From an uncultured Clostridiaceae bacterium (GTDB lineage: Bacteria > Bacillota > Clostridia > Lachnospirales > Lachnospiraceae): a stretch of 64,000 nt of DNA. The notes under the pieces were generated by a model. It had not been told where the DNA came from. It searched no databases and was given only the letters and a program-made list of their open reading frames with translations. Positions 1 through 7,476 of this stretch are shown piece by piece (position 1 is the stretch's first letter; every line of letters starts with the position of its first letter). A program made the translations under genes and the position numbers. The DNA lies in contig CABSIM010000008.1 in NCBI GenBank assembly GCA_902477765.1, forward strand, positions 1-64,000, given 5' to 3'.

Positions 1-407
1 GTGAAGGGTATGTGGAAGCGTCCATGGAAGGTACGGTTCCCTATGAAGCCTTTCTGCTGAAAATGCTGTTTACCGCCATTACGCTGGGAGGCGGATTCAA
101 AGGCGGGGAGATCGGTCCCAGCATTTCCGTAGGTGCATGTCTTGGTGCCGCATTCGGAAGCCTGACCGGTTTTTCGCCGTCACTCTGTGCGGCCTGCGGC
201 ATGCTTGCGCTGTTTGCCGGCGTCACCAACTGCCCGGTGGCAGCTCTGTTTCTGGGAGCAGAAATGTTCGGAACGGAGGCGCTGCCGTACTTTGCAGTGG
301 CCGTGGCAGTAAGCTTTTCTCTGTCCGGCTATTACGGACTTTATTCCAGCCAGAAATTTCCGTATTCAAAAACCAAGACTGAATTTATCAACCGCAGAGC
401 AGACTGA
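1..407 (+). CDS. ClC-type chloride channel/transporter, C-terminal part (truncated by window edge)
   Basis: This is the last part of a membrane protein of the voltage-gated chloride channel (ClC) family; reading is open from base 3 and the gene begins before the window. A glycine-rich stretch with the signature GGEIGPS is followed by hydrophobic segments containing the run AGVTNCPVAAL, which fits the conserved pore-forming helices of the ClC membrane domain. The family moves chloride or fluoride, either as channels or as proton antiporters; which type this is cannot be told from the fragment. No cytoplasmic CBS domain follows, so it is a short bacterial form. The next gene has its own promoter. 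Confidence 0.8.
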   Translation, partial: EGYVEASMEGTVPYEAFLLKMLFTAITLGGGFKGGEIGPSISVGACLGAAFGSLTGFSPSLCAACGMLALFAGVTNCPVAALFLGAEMFGTEALPYFAVAVAVSFSLSGYYGLYSSQKFPYSKTKTEFINRRAD

Positions 408-462
408 GCCTTCAGAAAGGACCGGGAAGAGGCAGGAACCGGAGCGGGATTCGGAAAAAGCC

Positions 463-490
463 TTGACAAATGAATTTCTGATGCTATACT
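463..490 (+). promoter_or_regulatory. Promoter of the thrS T-box leader
   Basis: A perfect -35 box TTGACA (463-468) and a -10 box TATACT (485-490) are separated by 16 bases, with TG one base before the -10 box (extended -10). It lies just upstream of the T-box leader. Confidence 0.8.
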
Positions 491-514
491 AAATTACACA
501 AATAAAGATCAAAA

Positions 515-757
515 CACGTTGACAGGAAGAGTAGCCCTGACGAATGTTCAGAGAGAGACGCGTATGGTGTGAGCGCCTTACAGGAAGCAGGGGGAAGACC
601 ACCCTGGAGTGTCCCTGGAGTGTCCCTTAATCGGGAACGGTGATTCCGTTATCATCAGAATGAGTGGCATGGACCTGAGTCCGTGCAAACAGGGTGGAAC
701 CGCGATGCAGAAATCGTCCCTTGACAGATTCCAGTGATCTGTCAGGGGACTTTTTAT
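515..757 (+). promoter_or_regulatory. T-box leader of thrS with terminator
   Basis: The 14-base T-box signature AGGGTGGAACCGCG lies at 691-704. It is followed by a long GC-rich hairpin (about 716-750, arms around TTGACAGAT and ATCTGTCAG) and a run of T at 751-755, the intrinsic terminator. Upstream, a Stem I-like region includes AGAGTAG near 527 and a candidate threonine specifier ACC at 598-600 or 601-603. T-boxes sense uncharged tRNA: binding of uncharged tRNA-Thr would favour the antiterminator and let thrS be read. The exact specifier codon is inferred. This element and the promoter explain the 528-base gap before thrS. Confidence 0.92.
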
Positions 758-935
758 ATTCCGGAAAGAAAGTGTATGCTTTTCTGTCACAGAAAACTTC
801 CCGTGCGGAAATCAGGCTGCGCGGGAAAAATGCAGGTACCGCATGCCGCAGAACATTCTGCGGAACAGATACCCTGTTCCCTTCCGGGAGTGAAAAAGTA
901 CGGCTTTCATGCCGCATGGAAAAGGAGAATGAATC

Positions 936-2876
936 ATGAAGATCACACTGAAAGACGGTTCTGTAAAAGAATACGCAAATCCGATGTCAGCGCTGGACAT
1001 TGCAAAAGACATCAGTGAAGGCCTTGCCAGAATGGCCTGTGTTGCGGAAATTGACGGAGAAGAAGCAGATCTCAGGACCATCGTGGACCGTGACTGCTGT
1101 CTGAATATCTGTACGGCAAAAGATGCTGCCGGACTTTCCGCCCTTCGTCATACGGCCAGCCATGTCATGGCTCAGGCGGTCAAGAGACTGTGGCCTTCCA
1201 CAAAACTGGCCATCGGTCCCTCCATTGCCGACGGATTTTACTATGATGTGGATTCCGAGCAGCCGATTACTGCTGAAGATCTGGAAAAAATCGAAGCGGA
1301 GATGAAGAAGATCATCAAGGAAGCCCTTCCTCTGGAACGGTTTGAACTTCCCAGAGCCGAGGCCATTGCCCTTATGAAAGAAAAAGACGAGCCCTATAAG
1401 GTGGAGCTGATCGAAGATCTTCCTGAGGATGCGGTCATCAGTTTCTATCGCCAGGGCGAATTTACGGATCTGTGTGCAGGCCCTCATCTGATGAATACAA
1501 AGGATGTGGGAAAAGCATTCAAACTGATGAATCTTGCAGGTGCTTACTGGCGCGGAAGCGAGAAAAACAAGATGCTCACCAGAATCTATGCCACAGCATT
1601 CCAGAAAAAGGAAGAGCTGGAAGCCTATATCACCATGATGGAAGAGGCGAAAAAACGCGATCACAGAAAGCTGGGAAAAGAACTGGGACTGTTCATGATG
1701 CATGACGCCGGCCCGGGATTCCCCTTCTTCCTTCCCAAGGGAATGATTCTTAAAAACGTTCTGCTGGACTACTGGAGAGAGATCCACAGAAAGGCCGGTT
1801 ATGTGGAGATTTCCACACCCATCATTCTCAACAGAAGCCTCTGGGAGACTTCCGGCCACTGGGATCACTACAAAAATAACATGTATACCACAGTCATTGA
1901 TGAAGAAGACTATGCCATCAAGCCCATGAACTGCCCCGGCGGCGTTCTGGTCTATGCATCCGAGCCCCGTTCCTACCGGGATCTGCCGCTGAGAATGGGA
2001 GAACTGGGAATCGTCCACAGACATGAGAAATCCGGTCAGCTTCACGGACTTATGCGTGTCCGCTGCTTCACCCAGGATGATGCGCACATTTTCATGACAC
2101 CGGAGCAGATCCGCGATGAGATCAAAAATGTTGCAAGACTGATCAACGAAGTATATACCCTGTTCGGCTTCAAATACCATGTGGAACTGTCCACCAGACC
2201 GGAAGACAGCATGGGAAGCGATGAGGACTGGGAGCTGGCAACCGAGTCCCTGAGAGGCGCTCTGGAGGATCTGGGACTGGATTATGTGGTAAACGAAGGC
2301 GACGGCGCGTTCTACGGACCGAAGATCGACTTCCATCTTCAGGATTCCATCGGACGTACCTGGCAGTGCGGCACCATCCAGCTGGATTTCCAGCTTCCCC
2401 AGCGGTTTGAACTGGATTACATCGGTGCCGACGGAGAGAAGCACAGACCCATTATGATTCACCGTGTGGCGTTCGGTTCCATCGAGAGATTCATCGGAAT
2501 TCTGATCGAGCACTTTGCAGGTGCATTCCCCACCTGGCTGGCGCCTGTACAGGTGAAGGTGCTTCCGATTTCCGAAAAATATGAAGGATACGCACAGAAA
2601 GTCAAGGCACAGCTGGATGAATCCGGTATCCGCGCGGAAATCGATCTGAGAAATGAAAAGATCGGTTATAAGATCCGTGAAGCACAGACCCAGAAGATTC
2701 CCTACATGCTGGTAGTGGGACAGAAAGAGGAAGAAGAAGGCACGGTATCCGTCAGAAGCCGCTTCAAAGGCGACGAAGGTGCCGCCAGTCTGGCAGAATT
2801 TGTGGAGAGCCTGAAGAAAGAAATTCAGAGCCGTGAAATCCGCCAGGTGGAAGGAAAGAAAGAAGAAAAGCAGTAA
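936..2876 (+). CDS. thrS: Threonine-tRNA ligase
   Basis: The 646-residue protein has the full bacterial ThrRS layout. An N-terminal TGS domain (about 1-60) is followed by the editing domain with HTASH near 70 and the metal motif CAGPH near 180. The class II catalytic core (about 270-530) carries the zinc-ligand region MNCPGG and motif 3 around GSIERFIG, and a C-terminal anticodon-binding domain spans about 540-640. It charges tRNA-Thr and hydrolyses mischarged Ser-tRNA-Thr. The start is ATG behind AAAGGAGAATGAATC. Control is by the T-box leader immediately upstream, as is usual for Firmicutes aminoacyl-tRNA synthetases. Confidence 0.98.
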   Translation: MKITLKDGSVKEYANPMSALDIAKDISEGLARMACVAEIDGEEADLRTIVDRDCCLNICTAKDAAGLSALRHTASHVMAQAVKRLWPSTKLAIGPSIADGFYYDVDSEQPITAEDLEKIEAEMKKIIKEALPLERFELPRAEAIALMKEKDEPYKVELIEDLPEDAVISFYRQGEFTDLCAGPHLMNTKDVGKAFKLMNLAGAYWRGSEKNKMLTRIYATAFQKKEELEAYITMMEEAKKRDHRKLGKELGLFMMHDAGPGFPFFLPKGMILKNVLLDYWREIHRKAGYVEISTPIILNRSLWETSGHWDHYKNNMYTTVIDEEDYAIKPMNCPGGVLVYASEPRSYRDLPLRMGELGIVHRHEKSGQLHGLMRVRCFTQDDAHIFMTPEQIRDEIKNVARLINEVYTLFGFKYHVELSTRPEDSMGSDEDWELATESLRGALEDLGLDYVVNEGDGAFYGPKIDFHLQDSIGRTWQCGTIQLDFQLPQRFELDYIGADGEKHRPIMIHRVAFGSIERFIGILIEHFAGAFPTWLAPVQVKVLPISEKYEGYAQKVKAQLDESGIRAEIDLRNEKIGYKIREAQTQKIPYMLVVGQKEEEEGTVSVRSRFKGDEGAASLAEFVESLKKEIQSREIRQVEGKKEEKQ

Positions 2877-2928
2877 AGACAGCAGATACCGGATGAATCC
2901 GCTATCCGGAATACAGAGCATGATAAAG

Positions 2929-2970
2929 CCCCGGGCATCTCTAATAACAGAGAGCCCGGCGCTGCTTTTT
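2929..2970 (+). terminator. Intrinsic terminator after thrS
   Basis: The arms CCGGGCATCTCT (from 2931) and AGAGAGCCCGG form a stable stem with a short AATAAC loop, followed by CGCTGC and five T. Confidence 0.85.
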
Positions 2971-3075
2971 AAAGCGTGATTCAGGCCGAAAACCGGTCGG
3001 GACGGCAGATCCGGAAAACCGGGCGAAAAGACCGGTTATGAAGACAGACCGATGGTTCAGATGGGAGGAACAGCC

Positions 3076-3645
3076 ATGTGCAGCAGATTTCATCTCACCG
3101 CCGGAGGCGGAAAACTTCTGGAGCAGATTCCGGGAGGCTGTGGAGTACAGACAGGAGAAGCACATCCGGGAGACCGGATTCCGGTTTTTATGGAAACAGG
3201 AAAGGGCGCGGAAATCCGGACCATGATCTGGGGGTTCCGGATGGAAGAGAAGAAGACTCTGATTTTTCAGGCCAGATCGGAAAGCGTGGAAGAAAAGTCT
3301 CTTTTCAGAGCCGCTTTTTCCGGCTTCCGCTGTGCGGTGCCGGCATCCTGGTTCTATGAGTGGAACCGGCAGAGAGAAAAGGCGAAATTTGAAGGGAATG
3401 CGCCGGGGAAGCTCCTGTGGCTGGCGGGAATCTGGCGTATGGAAGAAGACGGGCCGCATGCTGTGATTCTCACGGCAGAGGCCGCAGGCTCCGTGAGAAC
3501 GGTTCATGACAGGATGCCTCTGATTCTTAAGGAGACAGAACTGAAGGCCTGGTGTACCGACAGAGACCATGCGCGGATGCTGCTTAAAAAGACGCCGCCG
3601 GATCTGAAAAAAATCATGGAGTACGAGCAGCTGAGCCTGATTTGA
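3076..3645 (+). CDS. SOS response-associated peptidase (SRAP) family protein, HMCES/YedK-like
   Basis: SRAP proteins crosslink to abasic sites in single-stranded DNA through Cys2 and so protect the lesion. The start is ATG at 3076, giving MCSRF at the N-terminus with the essential Cys2 exposed; GGGAGGAA just upstream is a good ribosome site, and a longer upstream reading would bury Cys2. The active-site Glu is in SWFYEW and the His in VHDRMP. The usual NAR motif reads QAR (QARSESV), so the catalytic-pocket Asn is replaced by Gln. At 189 residues it is close to the usual family length. It is monocistronic between two terminators, and no LexA box was recognised. Confidence 0.9.
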   Translation: MCSRFHLTAGGGKLLEQIPGGCGVQTGEAHPGDRIPVFMETGKGAEIRTMIWGFRMEEKKTLIFQARSESVEEKSLFRAAFSGFRCAVPASWFYEWNRQREKAKFEGNAPGKLLWLAGIWRMEEDGPHAVILTAEAAGSVRTVHDRMPLILKETELKAWCTDRDHARMLLKKTPPDLKKIMEYEQLSLI

Positions 3646-3684
3646 TGCAGAAAAAAATGATACAGCCGGAGAAAAGCAGAAAGA

Positions 3685-3727
3685 AAAAACGCAGTGGCAC
3701 ATATCCGTATGCCGCTGCGTTTTTTAT
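3685..3727. terminator. Bidirectional terminator between the SRAP gene and selD
   Basis: The hairpin arms AACGCAGTGGCA and TGCCGCTGCGTT are flanked by T on the right and A on the left, so it can stop both the forward SRAP transcript and the leftward selD transcript. Confidence 0.85.
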
Positions 3728-3757
3728 ACAGGAAATAAAGGCGTGTATTATGCCGGA

Positions 3758-4795
3758 TTATTCCACATACAGGGGATACTCTTCGTAATCCACGGCATAG
3801 CCGATGATTTCGGCTACGGGAACCGTATCCCTGAGACGGCGGAGAAATCCCTCTGCTGCCTGTTCCGGCAGGGCGATCAGAAGTCCGCCGGATGTCTGGG
3901 GATCAAAGATCAGATCCTCCACATTTTCAGGAACCGATGGGGCAATGGTGTAGAGGTCGTCCAGATACCCTTTGTTTTTATAGGTATTTGCCGGAACAAG
4001 TCCCATGGACGCATAGTCCAGTGCGCCGGGAAGAGCCGGGATTGCCCTGCTGTTTATATGCAGGCTCAGACCGCTTCCGTCAGTCATTTCATAACCGTGT
4101 CCCATGAGACCGAAGCCGGTTACATCTGTGCAGGCATGGATTACCGGTTCTTTCATCATGACTTCGGCCGCATACCGGTTCAGCTGTTCCATGGATTCCA
4201 CAACCGCCCGGTGTTCTTCGGAGGACAGCATGCCGCCGCGGTCCGCGGTGGTCAGGATTCCGGTTCCAAGGGCTTTTGTAAGAATCAGCACATCACCGGC
4301 CTTGACTCCGTTGTTTTTCAGTACCCGGTCCGGATGGACGAAGCCCGCCACACAGAGACCGTATTTGGGAACCGGATCCTTGATGGTGTGTCCGCCGACC
4401 ACCAGAGCACCGGCCTCCGCTACTTTTTCGTACCCTCCCTGAAGAATGGCCTGAAGATGCTCCTTTGCAAGTTCTTCCGGGAAACAGAACACATTCATGG
4501 CCAGTTTGGGATAGCCTCCCATGGCATATACATCGCTGAGGGAATTGGCGGCGGCAATCTTTCCGTATTCATAAGGATCGTCCACCACCGGCGGGAAAAT
4601 ATCCACGGTCTGGATCAGGGCAAGCTCATCGGTGATTTTATATACGGCCGCATCATCACTGGTATCGAACCCCACCAGAAGATCGGGATCGGAAAATTTG
4701 GGCAAATGACACAAAACTTGTGCCAGGGCATCAGGGCCCACTTTGGCCGCTCAGCCGCCCTGTTTGGACATGGATGTCAGTTTGATGGATGACAT
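3758..4795 (-). CDS. selD: Selenide, water dikinase SelD, itself a selenoprotein (UGA = Sec15)
   Basis: SelD makes selenophosphate from selenide and ATP, the selenium donor for Sec-tRNA. The true start is ATG at 4795 behind AAAGGAGGTGG, followed by MSSIKLTSMSKQGG and an in-frame TGA at 4753-4751 (codon 15), where the family has its catalytic Cys or Sec; AAK follows, as expected. A reading that stops at this TGA would begin falsely at a GTG near 4741 and lose the active site. The protein has 345 residues, including the TDVTGFGLMGHG motif. It lies 77 bases after the AAA+ regulator gene on the same strand, probably as one transcript. A selenoprotein SelD makes selenophosphate supply depend on Sec insertion itself. 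Confidence 0.95.
4724..4753 (-). promoter_or_regulatory. Candidate bacterial SECIS element in selD
   Basis: Directly 3' of the TGA codon the mRNA can form a short stem GGGC (4739-4736) with GCCC (4729-4726), plus a weaker GGCC pairing closer to the codon. Bacterial SelB binds a small hairpin in this position. The fold is drawn by eye. Confidence 0.5.
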
Positions 4796-4872
4796 GGGGC
4801 CACCTCCTTTGTGTTTTTTGACCTTTTCATGATAAACCGTATCCGGAAGAATGTCCAGAAGGCTTTTTCTAT

Positions 4873-5853
4873 TTAAAAGGGTTTTTCTATATTATATTCA
4901 TTGATTTTATTGAAAATCTGGCGGGAGCTGATGTTGAGTTCCTTGGCGGTGGCATTGATATTCCAGCCGGTCTGCCGGAGAGCCCATTCCAGATATTCTT
5001 TTTCGCTTCTCCGTTTGAATTCCTTCCAGGAGATCATCTGATGAGTGTTGTAGGAAGAACTGGGTGAGGTACGGTGGAGATTATAGAGAATGGGAATTCC
5101 CTCGGTGGTGATCACGTGATCCTGGGACAGAACCACCATCCGGTCGATGGTGTTTTTCAGTTCCCGGATATTTCCGGGATAGTCATAGCTTGTGAGAAAT
5201 TCCCAGGCCTTGTCTTCAATCCGGTCGATGCGGATGCTGTTTTCCTCCTGGGCTTTTTCCAGGAGGAAATGGATCATGCCCTCCAGATCTTCTTTCCGTT
5301 CCCGGAGAGGGGGGATCCTTATGACGATGGTGCTGATCCGATAAAAGAAATCCTCGCGGAAGCTGCCGTTCTGGACCTCTGTGGGAAGATCCCGGCTGGT
5401 GGCCGTAATCAGGCGGAAATCCAGCAGCTTTTTGTTGTTTCCGCCGAGGCGCTCAATTTCCTTGGTTTCTATGGCTCTCAAAAGTTTTACCTGCGTGGTT
5501 AGACTCACATCACCGATGGCATCCAGAAACAGTGTTCCGTGGTCAGCCAGCTCAAATTTTCCCACACGGCGCCGTATGGTATCAGAAAAAATTCCCGGTT
5601 CCATACCGAACAGTTCCGGCTCCAGCAGAGACTCCGTATAGGCATTGCAGTTGACTGCCACAAAAGGTTTCTCGGATCTGCGGCTGAGGGAGTGAATGTA
5701 CTGAGCTGCCACATCTTTTCCCGTACCGGATTCCCCGATTAAAAGTACGTTGACATTGGAAGCGGCGACACGCCTGCAGTCCTGAAGGGTTCTCAGATAG
5801 GCAGGGGACCGGCTTTCCATAAAAAACGACTGTTCAAATTCCCGTTTATCCAT
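4873..5853 (-). CDS. Sigma-54-activator-like AAA+ protein with Fis-type HTH; degenerate ATPase and sigma-54 motifs
   Basis: The 326-residue protein begins almost directly with an AAA+ domain of the bacterial enhancer-binding type and has no N-terminal sensor domain. Walker A is intact (GESGTGKD, 40-47), as are FREDFFYR and PPLRERKEDL. The loop that contacts sigma-54, normally GAFTGA, reads GIFSDT (87-92), and the Walker B Glu is Ala (LFLDAIGD, A112). A Fis-like helix-turn-helix ends the protein (about 285-325). It therefore looks unable to remodel sigma-54 holoenzyme by ATP hydrolysis and may act as a DNA-binding regulator, as TyrR-type members do. It precedes selD and faces away from the grd operon; a role in selenium or glycine control is inference. 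Confidence 0.85.
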   Translation of the reverse strand: MDKREFEQSFFMESRSPAYLRTLQDCRRVAASNVNVLLIGESGTGKDVAAQYIHSLSRRSEKPFVAVNCNAYTESLLEPELFGMEPGIFSDTIRRRVGKFELADHGTLFLDAIGDVSLTTQVKLLRAIETKEIERLGGNNKKLLDFRLITATSRDLPTEVQNGSFREDFFYRISTIVIRIPPLRERKEDLEGMIHFLLEKAQEENSIRIDRIEDKAWEFLTSYDYPGNIRELKNTIDRMVVLSQDHVITTEGIPILYNLHRTSPSSSYNTHQMISWKEFKRRSEKEYLEWALRQTGWNINATAKELNISSRQIFNKINEYNIEKPF

Positions 5854-5897
5854 TGTCGTATCCTCTCGAAGTCAGATAGAAGTTTAGATTCTTCATT

Positions 5898-5926
5898 ATT
5901 ATAACGGATTTTCCCTGGGTTGACAA
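5898..5926 (-). promoter_or_regulatory. Promoter for the AAA+ regulator gene and selD
   Basis: On the minus strand, -35 TTGTCA (5926-5921) and -10 TATAAT (5903-5898) are 17 bases apart, ending about 45 bases before the regulator start codon. Confidence 0.8.
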
Positions 5927-6101
5927 TGTATCCCTGCTGCGGTCCGCAGAATAAAAAAACAGAAGATTTATAGCATGACAGACAAGATGTCTTGACAAAA
6001 AAGGAAAATAAAGGTAAGCTGAAAGCAGATAGAAGATTTTGTCTTTGCTTTTTGCGGGAAAAATCAGGAAAACAACAGAATGAAAAAGGACGGAAGCGAA
6101 G

Positions 6102-6839
6102 ATGACGGTGACAGGACGAACACTGAAATGGGTCGGAATACTCTCCATGACTCTGGACCATATCGGCGCAGTTCTCCTGGGAAGCAGGATTCCGGAAGTT
6201 CTGGAAGGTGCGGGACCCGCTTCTGCGGCGGAAAATCTGCAGTTTATTCTGTATCTGTTTCTGAGATTTGCAGGGAGACTGGCATTTCCGGTTTTCTGTT
6301 TTCTCCTGACCGAAGGATTCTGCCATACGTCCAGCCGGAAACGGTATGCAGGCAGGATGTTCTTTTTTGCAGTCATCTCGGAGATCCCTTTTGATCTGGC
6401 TTTTCACGGAAAAATTCTGGAATCCGGAGGCCAGAATGTATTTATATCCCTGTTTCTGGGAATTGCAGTCATGTTTCTGCTGGAAAAAACGGAAAACAGG
6501 ACTCCGGGCATTGCACAGGCCTGTTCCGGTGCTGCGGGAATGGCAGCACGGGCAGCGATTATCGGTTTGGGATGTGCTGCGGCGGAAATGCTCCGGTGTG
6601 ATTACGGCTGGTTCGGCATTCTTCTTATATCCGTACTGTATCTGCTGCGTGCCGGCAGAAAAGGACAGACCGCAGCCGGTGCGGCACTCTGCCTGCCGGA
6701 AATTACGGCGCCTCTGGCCTTCTTTTTCATCAGCCGTTACCAGGGAGCGCCGGGAAAACGCGGATGGAAATACTTTTTCTATATGTATTATCCGCTTCAT
6801 CTTCTTGTCCTGGTTTTCATCCGGCATGTGCTTTTCTGA
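6102..6839 (+). CDS. TraX family integral membrane protein
   Basis: The 245-residue protein is strongly hydrophobic with several membrane segments. It carries TraX-type landmarks: an N-terminal KWVGILSMTLDHIG block, RFAGRLAFPVFCFLL, a DYGWFGIL motif near 165 and a C-terminal YPLHLLVL. TraX of plasmid F acetylates pilin, and chromosomal homologues in Firmicutes are common and uncharacterised; the family is related to membrane acyltransferases. A possible weak promoter (TTGACA at 5992-5997, TAAGCT at 6015-6020, spacer 17) lies upstream. Nothing links it in function to the selenium genes on either side, so acyltransfer is only a family-level guess. Confidence 0.8.
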   Translation: MTVTGRTLKWVGILSMTLDHIGAVLLGSRIPEVLEGAGPASAAENLQFILYLFLRFAGRLAFPVFCFLLTEGFCHTSSRKRYAGRMFFFAVISEIPFDLAFHGKILESGGQNVFISLFLGIAVMFLLEKTENRTPGIAQACSGAAGMAARAAIIGLGCAAAEMLRCDYGWFGILLISVLYLLRAGRKGQTAAGAALCLPEITAPLAFFFISRYQGAPGKRGWKYFFYMYYPLHLLVLVFIRHVLF

Positions 6840-6862
6840 CAGAGTTCGGGAAAATCCCTGAA

Positions 6863-6899
6863 ACAGAGAAAAAAAGTTCAAGACAGAGAAAAAAAGTTC
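6863..6899 (+). repeat. 17-base tandem direct repeat upstream of grdX
   Basis: ACAGAGAAAAAAAGTTC occurs at 6863-6879 and again, identical, at 6883-6899 (period 20 bases, two helical turns). It sits at the left of the AT-rich, 226-base region between the TraX-like gene and grdX. The period suits two same-face protein sites, but no regulator is known for it. No convincing sigma-70 or sigma-54 (-24/-12) promoter, and no glycine riboswitch, was recognised in this region. Confidence 0.7.
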
Positions 6900-7029
6900 T
6901 CTATCAATGGAGAAAAAATAAGAAAAAAATTTCAATCATCTTTTCAAATTCAAAAAAATATGCTATTTTATATCTATAGAAAAAATCTATAAGTATGATT
7001 TTGTCTATTAAATTACAGAGTGGTTGAAA

Positions 7030-7044
7030 CAGGAGAATCTCCTG
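7030..7044 (+). repeat. Inverted repeat just before the grdX ribosome site
   Basis: CAGGAGAATCTCCTG is a perfect 7-base inverted repeat around one central base, ending about 20 bases before the grdX start. It could be a small operator or an mRNA hairpin. It contains an AGGAGA that is too far from the start codon to act as the ribosome site. Confidence 0.5.
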
Positions 7045-7065
7045 AATCAATAGAGGGTGAAAGCG

Positions 7066-7455
7066 ATGTATCGGATTGTGACCAATAACCGGCTCTGCCG
7101 GGACAAATACGGAGACCGGATCGAAATGGATTATCTGGAAAACGGGAGTTATCTCGATGTGCTCCTGAAGACCAGGGATTATATCCAGAGCGGCTGGTGT
7201 CTGGAGACCCATCCGATGACTGGCAGCCTGAAACCCAACCAGACTCCTTATAAGTCAATCATGATCTCAAACCGCCCGGTGGACCGTGAGGATTTCTTTA
7301 GCCAGGAAATCACCATGGAAAACAGCATCGGGACCTGCAGAAAGTTTCTGGCGATCCGGCAGACTCCGGACTGGCCGGAACATCTGAGGGAAGACTACCG
7401 GGAAGTGGATCTGTCATTGATTGAGGGAGCACTACAAAAAATCCTAAATTTTTAA
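7066..7455 (+). CDS. grdX: GrdX family protein
   Basis: This 129-residue soluble protein has the GrdX pattern: N-terminal IVTNN, then a stretch of the kind VLLKTRDYIQSGWCLETHPMTGS and a central PYKSI. GrdX occurs almost only at the head of glycine, sarcosine or betaine reductase operons and has no proven function. ATG at 7066 is preferred, with AGAGGG at 7052-7057 as ribosome site at good distance; a GTG at 7057 overlaps that site. It is the first gene of the forward grd operon, 21 bases before grdE. Confidence 0.88.
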   Translation: MYRIVTNNRLCRDKYGDRIEMDYLENGSYLDVLLKTRDYIQSGWCLETHPMTGSLKPNQTPYKSIMISNRPVDREDFFSQEITMENSIGTCRKFLAIRQTPDWPEHLREDYREVDLSLIEGALQKILNF

Positions 7456-7476
7456 GAAAGCGGGGGAAGCAGAAAG

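Noticed and set aside
987..2921. Long minus-strand reading of 644 residues opposite thrS
   Set aside because: It is antisense to a clear thrS, has no ribosome site or family likeness, and its length follows from the codon composition of the real gene.
3743..4792. Plus-strand reading of 349 residues opposite selD
   Set aside because: selD is certain on the minus strand; the plus reading has no ribosome site and a composition typical of antisense.
6840..7065. Glycine riboswitch or sigma-54 promoter before grdX
   Set aside because: I saw no glycine-riboswitch-like core and no GG-N10-GC pair at -24/-12; the region is AT-rich with repeats only.
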